DNA of 64,000 nucleotides, from contig OY987245.1 of assembly GCA_963920765.1 (NCBI GenBank), positions 10,432,727 through 10,496,726 on the forward strand, read 5' to 3'. The DNA is from Ulota crispa (Eukaryota; Streptophyta; Bryopsida; Orthotrichales; Orthotrichaceae). The stretch's first letter is position 1. Each line of letters opens with the position of its first letter. Position numbers and translations under genes: made by a program. Shown here in pieces: positions 46,832 through 59,152 of the stretch. The notes under the pieces were generated by a model. It made no database searches, had not been told where the DNA came from, and saw only the letters and a program-made list of their open reading frames with translations.

Positions 46832-47448
46832 GTCTTTAAAAGCTCATAGTTTCTTTTGCCAATGCAACGTAGACAATATACAGGGATTTGGATAAGTGTT
46901 ATGATTTTACCATTGTGAATCCCTAATATTTGTTAAGGGCTTAATTTTTTTGTTTATTTATTTGTTAACAAGTATTTTTATTTATAAGGAAATATTTTAT
47001 ATTATTATTGATTAAATGAAAAGTTAAGCACACAATCAATTTTCAATTTTACTCCAAAGCCATCAAGCAATTTTGATTGTTTGAATTAAAGCAACCTAAA
47101 GAAGTACTTAAAATTTTGGACACTATCAAAATAAAAAGGAGCCATGTTATATCATAAAGACATATTCCGTTTCAAATTAGAAATCCATTCAAACCAAGAT
47201 TGTTGTGGAGTACTCAATTTACTAAAATTGGTCCAAATGTGTGACTCATGCTAAAAATAATAACCTTGCAAAGTCAAAATACACCAAGTTCTCTACAACA
47301 TAGAAGGTATCCCTACTTTAACCTACCATTAAAATTGACTTTATTAGCAATTATGGCCCAAAAAAACAAAATAATGAAATTAACTAGATAAAATTCAAAA
47401 CATGAGCTAAAAAAATTGATTGCCACCAATCAAAAAACGTGTTTAGTA

Positions 47449-49309
47449 TTAACCCCTCAACGCCCCTCTCGTTTTAGCTGAGGTTTGTAGTTTGAGAGTG
47501 AAGGGTACATAGCTTGGAATTGTGGGGTTGGTTCAAATTTCTTGCCTAGTTTACCGTTGATTGGGGTGGCTCCTTTGTTTTTGCATTGGCCGAGTTAAAA
47601 ATTGCATGATTTCACCGTTGGGATGAGAACTTTATAATGATCAAAGGTGGCTTATTTTCTTGATTGCAGATGAAATTCTAAGGATGGACGCTCTTTCGGG
47701 AGGGATGCCCATCGACTGAGTGCAAATGAAAGGGCCAGAATTTGAGGGTTCATGGGCTGGATCGATAAGCATGCCTATACAAATTTACAACGCAATTCAA
47801 GCAACAACTGCAGTATGCGGTTCATGAATGTGACCACCACTCTGCGAGGCCTGTAGAAGGACAACTGCTTTGGCAAGTCATGTTGACCTAGAAGAAAACA
47901 ACACGTGAAATTTCTTCTCAAGTGTGCAGCATGCTGAAGATCAGCTTACAAGCAGCAATAGTTTAGTCAGTTCAGCAAGAACTGGAAGCATTGACACTTA
48001 GATGGTGACCAAATCAATAGGCGACGGCTCTAACTAAAGAATCACTTTAGCTTTCAATAAGTGACTAAAGCAATTTGAGATCGTAAACTAGAAATCAAGT
48101 GCATTTTTGGGCATGGGAAATTCTCTGAGGCAGCCCCGCCATGTGCCAGAATCATCTCACGAACTTCTGTATCTAGTGCCATGAGAACAAAGCTAGCATC
48201 CCGACAATCCAGGAGTGTGCTGTGGCATGGGGTGTTTGCAACCATGCATTGATCTACAGGCAGTAACCCAACTCACACATATAGACTAGAACAACAACTG
48301 GACTCTTGTTAAATGATCACATTCCGTAGTTTCCACTTACGATATTGACGTCCAACAACAAAAACTAGAAGAGAGCTTCACATAACTCAGACATATGAGT
48401 ATCTTCACCCCGTCGTCTCTAGAATGCAACAACACATAAACTAGGCAAAGGGAGCGACCGTAGGCATAATAACAACAAGCAACTTGGTTTCTGCTTCACA
48501 TGTCAGCAACATGAAATATGGGCAAGGGCTGCAGGATCTTCCAAAAGAGCTCTGCAAGTAGCACGGCTCAATGTACATTCGGGTATGCTATGGTCCTTGA
48601 TTTTCACCGCGCTGCAATTCTCAAAGTTTGTGAAAGGCATATTCTCTACTTTCCCATGGCCATCACTCATCTCAAGAACCAGTAGCCACTCATCCAAGAG
48701 CACCTTCAACATGCAAATTGATGAGGCAACTCAAACTACATGCAGAATTTCATGCACACTCTGCCGCCTCCGTCTGGCTGTAGCAAAAGCCAACCCTACC
48801 GCTCCATGATTGTTTCCTTCAGCAGCTTAGTCTTTCCCAATCCCAAACAACAAAGGCCGTGTGACAAAGCCCGATTGCAACATATGCAAGTGCAAAATTT
48901 GGCTTGCAGTTGCCATGCCTGTATTGCCACTCCCACCAAAATCAATTTGCAAGCTAAACGAAATGTGAGTGCAATCTAATCCTACAAAGAAACAAGTACA
49001 CAAAACCCCCGCTTGCATTGGATTCCTTGCCATAGCACAACTAACGGTTTTCCATCGACTAGAGCTGGTTAGAAAACGGACATCGAGGCCAACTGCCATG
49101 TTCCAAAATAGCCCCGGAGCTCTTTCAAGCACCATTGCCAGATCCTCACTCCATCACAGACTCTAAAAATTGCACCACTGCAATTGTGTTGAGGAAGCAG
49201 CCAACTTTTGTTTGAACACCCCCCGCTCTCTCGAAGATCTCAAAGCGCAACAGTCAAGTAAAGAAACATGAACAACCAAGTTTCCGCCCCAGGGGCGTTG
49301 AAGGGTTAA
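47449..49309. mobile_element. TTAA-type element, 1.86 kb, with protein-like cargo
   Basis: TTAA-CCCCTCAACGCCCCT at the left and GGGGCGTTGAAGGG-TTAA at the right. It is the largest TTAA element and has a higher-GC interior (about 47690-49200). On the minus strand open stretches at 49135-48827, 48712-48503 and 48245-48054 look more protein-like than elsewhere in the intergenic DNA. I do not recognise piggyBac transposase in them. One (EDLAMVLERAPGLFWNMAVG) faintly recalls an mTERF repeat. It could be a captured host-gene fragment or a decayed transposase. Confidence 0.7.
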
Positions 49310-50325
49310 GCAATAGAACCCAACAACAAAATCAGCTGTCAAAATATCTTTACCACTCAAAAGTTGCTCTCTATTGCAATTATTAGAGGTTTCTAGATTT
49401 TGGATGAAAAATGTTTCAACATCTTTGGATACTAATTTGGGTGTAAGAGGGGTTGTCATTATTTTTGAAACACATCACAAACGTTGGAACAAGCCTTAGA
49501 GTTGTGTGATTCTTTGAAGGATGTTGATTTCATCTTGATCCATTTTAAAGATTTGAGTTTTTCAAAAATTGTATTTTTTGGTCTTAGATGGTTAAAAACA
49601 AAGCCTAGATAATGTTTCAATTAATTTGATATTATGAGCCTAATGACAATTTTGATTTGTCCCTTAGAGTTCAAAAGCCAAAGTAAAAGACAACTCTAGC
49701 AACACCATTGATTTGAACAATTTGACATCTTTGACAATCTAAATTAAGTGAAAAAAAAATAGTCCTAGACAAATGGCATAAATAATTTACCTTCTCTTTG
49801 TCCAAACAAATACATACTCTCTTACACATTTTTATAAATTATCCATCAATCATTTCATTGACACCATGGTTCTTCACAAGATCAATCCATAGTTTGATGA
49901 TAGGCTTTTAGAAAAGCCTCACTTTAATAGAGACATATTAGAAGGTGGAATGTAAAGAAGTCAAGTGGAAGACTGCCTCTCTAAATTTTTATGTGGTTGT
50001 TTTTGTTGGAACTATAGATGTATGCTTTACAAAACTTTATTTGTTGATTGTTTGATTTTCTACCTTTTCCTAATCATTACTACTTGTGTCTTGCTATAAG
50101 AACCTCCACTATTTAGTTTACAACTACTCACAAAGTCTATTACTTGTTTGATTCTACCTCTTGTATAAATCATTAACATTTGTGTCTTGCTACACTAACT
50201 TCTTCTAATCTTCTTTTGAGACTAGTAATAAGTCTTTATTACATTGAGTGAATTCTCATGTAGTTGGCTATCTACCAACTCAAACCTTCATACTTCAATT
50301 TTTTTTTTTCAATAAATGATGTTAG

Positions 50326-51260
50326 TTAACCCTTTAGTGCCAGTCAACCATTGGGAGGGGGCACCTCAAATTTCACTATACAATCTGCAAAACACATTCA
50401 AGGACAAAGTTTGTGTTTCTAAAATCAGATCGGATTGGATGTATCAAAGCTATAAACTTTGGCAACATGAATATATAAAAAAAAGTTTGATCTACCTGAA
50501 CAATTCCACGTGAAAATTTTGTGAGAAGCTTGATGATCCAAAAAAACTTGTTGTGCAAAAACGTGAGACACTAACTAATTAGTGTCAATCGTGCAATTGA
50601 AACTTTTGATAGTGGTGAAAATTGTAGAGGCTATTGCCCCATTCTAGGTTACTGCACTTCTAAAAAAATTCAAAATTCAAGTCAATTTGTGCATTTCACG
50701 ACATGATTTGTGAAATTGAGCATTGGAAGAATACAAACATGGCCACACATATACAGTTGAATACATCATGCATGGAACATGTTTCCACAAAATCCAATTG
50801 GTCAATATCATCTACATTGGGTGTCATTTGAGGTACAAGGTCCCACATTTAGCATTGCAAACCTTTGGACCCTAAGATTTCATAGAATACACAATGTTGT
50901 AGTTAAAATATGCTATACATAGAACTTCTAAATAAACCATGCATCTTTTGCACAACTGCTAGAGAGTTAGCACCAAATACTTTGGGTGCTATATGTGGGC
51001 TTTGGGGCCACGTCACGGTTGCAGTGAATTAGTATTTCATTTGTTGTACCCGTATGAGATTCCCAGCTTCATATGTAAAACATGCATAGCTACCATGTAT
51101 CTTTATGCCTTGCTTTGAAATTTGTTCTAGTAGGAGCACAAACTAAACCCCCAACTTTGTAACATTTTGTATTTTTGCAAATTAAATAGAACAAAGATGA
51201 CAAGAATCACAAAGTACCAAAATCAACCCAAAAGTGGTCAACCGGGCACCAAAGGGTTAA
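50326..51260. mobile_element. TTAA-type MITE, 935 bp, inverted twin of 33090-34024
   Basis: TTAA-CCCTTTAGTGCCAGTC at the left and GCACCAAAGGG-TTAA at the right. Same length as its twin, few differences. Confidence 0.93.
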
Positions 51261-52759
51261 ACATATAAAAAATGGACTCCCCCACTAACTTTCTTTTCAA
51301 TTCTAGCAAGTTGTATAAGAATGTGGTGGACTTTTGAAAAAGACTAATAACAAGTTCTTATGATGAATGTAGTTGTAAGCTTCTAGGTGCTTCAAAAAAC
51401 TGAGTTCAAATTACATTTTCCTTTGTTTCTCACCAAGTCTGCACAAATTAAAATTGGAACCTTACAATTAAAAATTGCAAATACTATTTTATCTTAACTC
51501 CAACATATCAACAAAATTTGCATCTTTTTACATCCAATATCTACTTGCCTTCCACATGCATACAGGATTCAACTTACAGAATTGCACAACAAACATAACA
51601 AGTTTTAGTTGTTTTTCTAAATTGAAATATTGTTATTTCTTGCAATGTCAATATTCCACTCATTGTTGATGCTCTCCTTACACTAATTTTCTGCTTGTGT
51701 TGCCTCTCTTGCTCTACATGCACTTCTTGCTGCAGATGCCCCTCTTGTACTAGTTGCATCTTGTGCTATAGCCACTTGATGACTCAACCTCTCTATTGTA
51801 TTGCTTGCTATGTTTCCATAGATTTTTGGGTTGTGGCAACTCAAATTGCAATGCCCAACCTCCATATCTGATCACATTTCAGCAAAAGAGATAGGAAAGA
51901 TGATAAGCACAAAAGTAGGGCCGGTTATTAAAAAACACCTTTACATTTTGTGCAACAAAAAGATAATTTTGAAAAGCCTGTAATTATTGGCAATCCGCAT
52001 GTCCAAACTTTGCTAGAGGTTGCATAAAGAGCTGTGCAAAGACCTCAATCTGTTGAGAGTGAATGATGTATCAACATCACTATAATACTTATTTCTAATT
52101 TACATGGAAGTTTTCTTCAAAAATACAAGGTACCGTTTCTTGTATATCAAAAAAATACTTCTATATGTATTTTCAAAGACCTAATTATTACTTCGAGAAT
52201 GCTCTAATTTTAACTTGGAAGTAAAAAAATGTCCCAATCTAAATTTGCTTACCTCTTAAAACTCTTACAAATATGTGAAGATGAAGCCTTGTTGCAATTT
52301 GAAGCTGAGAACTTACTAGGGAATTAAATATAGACCTACACAAAAATTTAGTTTACTTTACAATGTTGTACACTACGTAATAAAAGTAGTGTGACTTTAT
52401 CAAGAGTTTTTATATGCTCTAACTATAGTATCGCTTTTCACTTTGCGATAAAGCATAAAAATTTCATGATTATAGGTTATATGACGTGAAAATGTACTGA
52501 TGTAGTAATTAGTCAATTACATCTCCTGAAAGATAAGTATAAATTTAATACAACCCACATGCAATGACAGCATGGAGCGTTTTAAGTAGAAGATACTGTA
52601 ATTTGCCTACACGAGCACATTCAATCTCCATTGTTCAAGGATCAATCCTCAAGAGAGCTCAAGGGTTACTTTTTAAGAGAGCCTCACAGGATGGCATTTT
52701 AAGGGAAATCCCTAAAATGGAGCTTTGAGGGTTAGTTTCTACAATGCAGCCCTCAAGCA
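51261..52759. other. AT-rich intergenic stretch, nothing recognised
   Basis: No coding exon or paired element ends found. Short ORFs of about 60 codons around 51475-51865 have no recognisable domain. Confidence 0.4.
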
Positions 52760-53186
52760 TTAACTCTTTAACGACTGTGGTCAATTTTGGGGTGGGCAAT
52801 TTTTTGTATGGCCATTTGGGGGAAATTTTAAAACTATTGAATATAGATGTCTATCACAAATCTAATCGTAGAGATGGAAGTATCTTGCAAGGTTTAATGT
52901 TATGAATCATGAATTATGCTCATTCTTTAGTTGTTGTGATCATCTTTTTGCATTTATTGGTATATTTTTAGGCAATACTCTTTTAGTTTTTTCAACCCTC
53001 TAGCCACATGTTACCTTAGATTGGCTTGATTATTACCCTAAACTCTGCACTTATCAATTCCCTAAACCCATCCGTTTGCCACATCATCCCTTTGCCACAT
53101 CATCAAATTCCTTGACATGCTCTCTCAACAAACTGAAAAGAGTCAAAATCGACCACTAATTGGTCGACCAGACGTTAATAGGTTAA
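52760..53186. mobile_element. TTAA-type MITE, 427 bp
   Basis: TTAACTCTTTAACGACTGTG at the left pairs with the complement of GACCAGACGTTAATAGGTTAA at the right. A solitary similar right end, GGCTCCGTTAAGGGG-TTAA, follows at 53461-53482. Confidence 0.75.
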
Positions 53187-53511
53187 TCCTGAAGAGAGTT
53201 CCGTGAGAGATGAATGTGAATTCGCAGCTTTTGAGGCAAAATAATCCAAGCGTGAGAACTTCATTTATGCAAGTTTTTCCTTTTCTTCCCATCTCTCCGT
53301 GATCTGATTCAGATCAGTGTACAAGAATCATGAACCATAAGTGTCCACGCTAGTCACATTGCTGAAGAAAATACAAAATTTATTTTTTCATCATACTCCA
53401 TTCATTTCATACAGCTCCTGTAATCAGCTCTTGAAGACGTTCTCTGTCCACCCACTGGATGCCGGCTCCGTTAAGGGGTTAAGGTTTCCAAATCTAAGAT
53501 CCTTGATTATG

Positions 53512-54331
53512 TAAGGTAGACACACTTACACACCCATTCTCAAGCTGCTCCCAATTCTGTACCTTAGATTTGAGGGTTTCATTATACACTAGTGGTAGTC
53601 ACGGTTGAGTTTCCGTTTTCTCAATTTTCACGGAAAACCTACATGCTGGATCTGTATGCAACTAGCGCAAGGCCAATTCCATGAAGATTGAGAAAAAAAA
53701 TTCTCGTCTCCCAAGCGTGTAGAAATGGTTTGAGAATTTTATTTGTGTGTGAACTCTTACCATTTACTTGCTCGTGAACTACTTTTGACCCTTGCTTATT
53801 CTGCTCCTCCAATCAATGACCGTGTTGCCTTCCTCAAAGTAAAACATTCTACATTCTTTCATTCTTCATCCTCCATCACCCACAAAGGGGTGTCACACCT
53901 CCTTCCATGAAGAAGTGCTTCCATTGGATCCTACAATCTCTCAGCCATTTCTCAATCTTCACGGAAATCTCAATCTCACACCAACTGTGACTACCACTAC
54001 TATTGAACCCAAAGTGGAGCAGTGAGCACTATTTGTACAAACAAATCCTCACATATGAAGAATTGAGATTGGGACCGTCAAGTTCCTTTATAGGAACACA
54101 TCCAAGCAGTTTCATGGTTAGTCTAGAGTTGCTTTTAAGAACCCTATGAGCTATAACTTTGTTTTTTAATATAAAATATTCTACAATACTTTTTCCACAA
54201 AAATAACGTTCCATAATAGCTTGTTATAATAACTTGTTGAAAGGCTAACCCTACCGATTTTCTTCCTGATTTTTTGAGACCTTGCGGTACCCTAAACCCT
54301 TTAACGCTCTGGAATGGATACGTCTACCTTA
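53512..54331. mobile_element. TAAGGTAG-type element, family G copy with nested insertion
   Basis: Ends TAAGGTAGACACACTTACAC and GGATACGTCTACCTTA. Its right part (54000-54331) matches 55227-55643 in reverse (blocks AACACATCCAAG, ACGTTCCATAATAGCTTGTT). A GTGGTAGTCAC...GTGACTACCAC element (53593-53998) is nested inside and is related to 27654-28333. Confidence 0.82.
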
Positions 54332-55226
54332 GTGTGCAGTTTCATGGCACTAGGGATCCTCAACTGGACCGCATCCCATGCCCAAAGAATTATGGCAAAT
54401 CTTCTAGTCGAATTTCTCAGAGCTGCTTCCACCACGAAGCAGCTACATTGAAACTGACAATAACTCGGAAACACATGCAGGTAAGTCAAGCAAGCAGAAT
54501 ACAATTCGCCTCAGAAAATCCACCTTCTGGTGAGTACCTTTCAGACAAACTCCACAAGGCCCTCGTGTTGTCAGGACTATTGATTTGATAGCCACAGCTT
54601 CTGTTTTGCCCTGTTTTGCCTGTATCACAAGGCATAACAAGAGTGATATTGTTAACAAGAGTCTGTTTGAGTAGTTCTTTCAGCTTTTGTAACTCATGTT
54701 ATGTAACTCCATTGCTAAAACATATTACAAACTTATTTTTGGAAGGGTGTAATTGCAATACCATAATACAAAACATTCCATTAAGACAGAAAATGTACTT
54801 GTTCTTGGGTGGAGCAAGTTGAAAAGTAAAACAATAATGAGGTGAATTATTTTCTTTCGGCAACCTTTGTGTTTCTTATTGTGCACCTCCAACACTTGAG
54901 TTGATTGGATACTTCAGTTTGTAAGGATGAAATCATTGCAGAGGAGAAAATTAATTTATCAGTCATGTTGATTTTGAGGTTATCAAAATGAAAATTGGTG
55001 ATAAAACTTATCAGGTACGTTGATTGTTCACAGGATTTTGGTCTGGGATCTAAAAGAAATGACTGGACACTCACTTCACATGAGTCTCAAAATAGACTTC
55101 TTGAGTTTTCAAAAGAGTTCTTCGTGAATTCTCTCTGAAAACGAGTGCAAAATGAGTGCGAAATTAACAATTATACACATGTTTGTATAGGTCCCTGTTG
55201 AATTGTTTGCCTGGGTTACACGAGAG

Positions 55227-55643
55227 TAAGGTAGACATACCCATACACGACCGTTTGAGGCTTTGGGGTACCGCGAGGTCTTGGAAAATTCAGGAATTTT
55301 TTTTGTAGGATTAGCTATTCAACAAGCTATCATGGAACGTCATTATTGTGGAAAAAGATATATCAGTAGTAGAATTTTTTAAATTAAAGTGCAAAGTTAC
55401 AACTCATAAGGTCCCTCAAAGCAACCCTAAACTAACCTTGAAATTACTTGGATGTGTTCCTATACATGTACTTGATAGTCCCTATCCCAACCCTCCCAAA
55501 CTAACTCCTACGTTGACATGTGGTACGATTTGCTTGTGCAAGTGGCATTTGCTGCTCCACTTTGGGATCAATAGTATGTGGAAAACACCTCAAATGTAGA
55601 ATGCGACATTGGGAGGTGGTCGGCAATGGGTATGTCTACCATA
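55227..55643. mobile_element. TAAGGTAG-type element, family G, uninterrupted copy
   Basis: TAAGGTAGACATACCCATAC at the left and ATGGGTATGTCTACCATA at the right; 417 bp. An 83-codon ORF inside it is not conserved in the other copy. Confidence 0.85.
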
Positions 55644-55772
55644 GTAGGAAGAAGAGAGGTCAAAGAAGATTTAGGATATGTTCACACTTGGTGTTAGGAG
55701 GAGTATTAGCAATATGAATGCAATCTAAAAACATGACCAAATGCATCTAATTTTCCTTTGCTACTACCACTC

Positions 55773-56006
55773 TTAACCCTTAAACGACTGAGAGGCCCTT
55801 TGCGACTAGTACAACACGGGATATTTTTCTTGTATTTGGAATGAATCCACACCTTTACTACATTTAAGACCAACAAAGAAGTTGGAGAATAGATCAATGC
55901 AGTTCTAGTGGGCTACTTGAGATCCCAAATTAAAATTTCTTATGAATAGCAAATGACAATTATACATCAGCGTATATATTATGCCCTATGGTTGTTCAAG
56001 GGTTAA
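55773..56006. mobile_element. TTAA-type MITE, 240-bp family, copy 2
   Basis: TTAA-CCCTTAAACGACTGAG at the left and GGTTGTTCAAGGG-TTAA at the right. It shares its interior with 36288-36527 and its right TTAA with the next element. Confidence 0.87.
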
Positions 56007-56366
56007 CCCATGAATGGCCCATCAGCCATCTTTGGCCGTATGTATAGCAGTATTTGAGCTACTCTGAGGGCTTTCCAAAAAATTATGCATCCACCATTGT
56101 ACAACCCTTCAATATGTATGGTGGTAACACTCAATTTCTAACTAATTCAAACTTTTGAATATTCGTTGCGACCGTATTTGATACTGTATCTCTAAAACCC
56201 AAGGGCCCTTCGAAGGTAAAAAAACAAGTCCTAAATGATTAAGTGACAATGACTAAATCATGATTGTACACTCATTTTACAATCATTTTATAATTATTGT
56301 GTAGTCATTGCAGTCATTGTCACTTAGTCATTTAAGACCTATTTTTTACTAGTGTTCAAGGGTTAA
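56003..56366. mobile_element. TTAA-type MITE sharing a TTAA with its neighbour, with a CACTA-like fold-back inside
   Basis: TTAA-CCCATGAATGGCCCATC at the left and GTGTTCAAGGG-TTAA at the right. Within it, 56213-56355 is a fold-back: AAGTGACAATGACTAAATCA pairs with CAGTCATTGTCACTTAGTCA, ending in TTTTTTACTAGTG (CACTAG... reversed). Confidence 0.78.
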
Positions 56367-56759
56367 CACACCAAGTGTGAAGATACCCTTACTCTGGAAG
56401 CAGCAGGGAATCCAGGATTGAACGAGAAATGGAAATTGACCTCCTAAGACCTACCGAATAGAAGCTGAGAGATTAATGGTTGTGAATACATTTCCATACA
56501 TGCTCTAATAATTGACGCAACTTAAAATAATTTTCCTTCTCCCAGAAGATTCTCCATAAGTCAAGTCAAAATGAGAAATGACGCAAAACATTTTAGGTCC
56601 AACTTGAACGACATGGTCAAGAAATAGAGAGAAAGCTCACTACAGTAATCCGCCGTCTTTTTTACCGTCTTTCCATTCACCTTAGATCCCGTGAATATTG
56701 GCATCGATGCCACGATCAAGATCGGAATCTAGGTTGAGCTACGGAAGCAAAAACCCTAA

Positions 56760-57176
56760 GGGCATCTCCACTTGTTGGCGCGAGACGCTCAAATAACGCT
56801 CAAACAACATGTTTAGAAGGGATTGTTCATTGTTGCAATTTCCACTTGTGACATTGAGAGAGCCATATTTTGAGCGGCCTCGCCAGACATGGCTGCGGGG
56901 ACAGGGAGCTGTCGAGGTTCAGAGAATTTTCAGCACGCTTGAGATCCGGACGCCCTCCACTACAAACTTGCCAGCAAGCTATTGTGTCTCGGGACCCACA
57001 CGCATACCTTGATCCTCGTGGAATTGCATGGTGCTGGACAACCAAATTTAACCCCAACAATTTTCTGGTGAGTCAAAAGTGCGAGGATGGGTGGAGATCT
57101 CGGGCACTCATGTTTTACAAGGGCCTCTTGACCACATCTGGCACGTCTTTGAAAGTGCCAACCGGTGGAGATGCCC
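56760..57176. mobile_element. Tourist-like MITE, CATCTCCAC family, with GC-rich interior
   Basis: GGGCATCTCCACTTGTTGG at the left and CCAACCGGTGGAGATGCCC at the right, next to TAA/TGA. The interior (56870-57150) is much richer in GC than the surroundings and carries overlapping ORFs up to 133 codons with no recognised domain; captured sequence is possible. Confidence 0.8.
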
Positions 57177-57260
57177 TGATAAAATGGTCAACACTTCAAC
57201 ATGCCACACCTGAGATGTGTGATCCTCTTGGCAAAGCAGACAACCCAGCCACTTCAGCAT

Positions 57261-57911
57261 TTAACCCCTAAATGCCCAAGGCCTTTCTAAACTTCTTGGC
57301 ATTTTCAGGAAAGTGAACAATCAATCAACCTTTTCATAAATCTCATTAATTTTTTAAAATTGTAGCCGTACAAATTTAAACTTGACATGCTAGAGATTAC
57401 ATGGAAAAAGAAAACACAACAATATCAGTTATAATTTAAAAGATTATAACGTATGAACATGGGGTGTTAAAATTGCAAAAGTGACTTGAAGTTTTCTAAT
57501 CCTCATTTCACATGTCAAATCTAAAAAGTTGGTCATCAAAAAAATATGAAGTTTAAGGACATTACATGTTTAATCTCAACCAATATACAGCTTTCAAAAT
57601 CTACTCTTGTACTTTTTTTAAATGGATTTCTAATGCAGATTTTTCTCCAAGCTCTAGTGTATTTGAGGCTCATTTTCAAGATCTTCCAACACTAGAAAAC
57701 TCAAGATTGCAGTGGACACCCTTGTACAAAACCTTGAATAGAAAAATCACGAACATTCATTTTCAAAATCAGATTTTTGGTGTTGAAAATAGACTTTGAA
57801 ACAAACTTGTGTTCAAAAGAAAATATCAAAAATAGTGATTTGATAAGATTTCATTTGTCTTCAAAGTTTTGCAAACACCCAAATTGGGTGCCTTGGGCAT
57901 TTAGGGGTTAA
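57261..57911. mobile_element. TTAA-type MITE, 651 bp
   Basis: TTAA-CCCCTAAATGCCCAAGGC at the left and GCCTTGGGCATTTAGGGG-TTAA at the right. Well-preserved 20-bp ends. The last TTAA is also the start of the adjoining TAAGGTAG element. Confidence 0.9.
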
Positions 57912-58225
57912 GGTAGGAGGCTCATAAATGGAACATCTAAGGGCTAAAATTGAATTTTGGTTAGGTGAAACTTGTTGAAATGTTTTTCAGTAAACTTAGA
58001 AGAAATGGCATCTAACCCAAATTGTTTCATGTTTTTTGAAGCTTTGTAGAATTAGATATGAAATTTTGAAGTGGAAAGATCATAAGGCTCTAATATGGAG
58101 CACCTCCTCAATGTACATTGAACATACATTGTTGAAAGGGTATGAAAAACAACATGTACAAACAAAGTACATTTGAGGAGGTGCTCCATTTTAGAGCCTG
58201 CTCCAAATTAGAGCCTCCTACTTTA
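57909..58225. mobile_element. TAAGGTAG-type MITE, family C copy 3
   Basis: TAAGGTAGGAGGCTCATAAA at the left and AGAGCCTCCTACTTTA at the right, directly joined to the TTAA element on its left. Confidence 0.87.
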
Positions 58226-58493
58226 GGAGCAAAGTTAAGAAGTGCTTGAAGCTAGACTAAGACAGCCGAACAGGATATTGCAAAGATTGCATTAAAAATC
58301 TTATGCCATCACATAAGTTATACCATAAGAAACTTGTGTTTTTTTAAAAACAATATTTTTTGGACATTTGCTTGTTTTTATGTTAACAACGACATCACAC
58401 ATGACATCAAGATGTTTGTTTTAACATCAATTGTGATATAAAAACAAGGGGAAATATCAAAAATACCCTTCAATTCTTTCAAAATATCAAATA

Positions 58494-58904
58494 GGGAATT
58501 ACTAAAGCGATATCCTAAATTGCTATCAAGACACTCCCTTTGAGCATGAAATTTGATAATTTAGTGCTATTTTTGATTTATCAAGTGGTCCATCATTTAT
58601 TCAATCACAACATTATCACCTCTTTGAAAGAAAACATGAAAAATGCAAAAAAAAAAATTGAAATATTATTGCACCAATACTATTTTTTGATATATTTTTG
58701 CTTTAAGTAACTCAAAAGTCCTACATTTTTAGTTTGAAATTTAAGCACACCTATTTACTTTTTAGTATAGCCTTAGAATGATACAAGTGAAACAAACCTT
58801 CTTATCTAAATAAAAAAATTAGCAAAATCAACATTAAAAATCACATTTTCATGCTCAGAGGGGGTGTCCCGTTAGCAATTTAGGGTGTCACTATAGTAAT
58901 TCCC
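58494..58904. mobile_element. Mutator-like MITE with 9-bp target duplication
   Basis: TATCAAATA flanks the element on both sides (58485-58493 and 58905-58913). The terminal inverted repeats of about 58 bp start GGGAATTACTA and run to GAGCATGAAA. Long TIRs with a 9-bp duplication are typical of Mutator-type elements. 411 bp, non-coding. It was inserted into a repetitive AATATCAAAAATACCC context. Confidence 0.88.
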
Positions 58905-59152
58905 TATCAAATATACCCCAATATTATTTGAAATATCAAAAATACCCATAATATCAATTATACCCCTTGTTCCTTAGGACCCTCAATTATTATGAACCAT
59001 CAGATAATCCCTTGTATTATTTGAATTATAAAAAATATTCCTAACTCTCTTAAGCCTCTTTTTGCATTCTTTTGTAAATACTTAGATAATAATAGAAAGT
59101 ACATAAACTAGATGTAAGTTGAATGCAAGCCAAATCTTGGAAGTAGGCTCTT

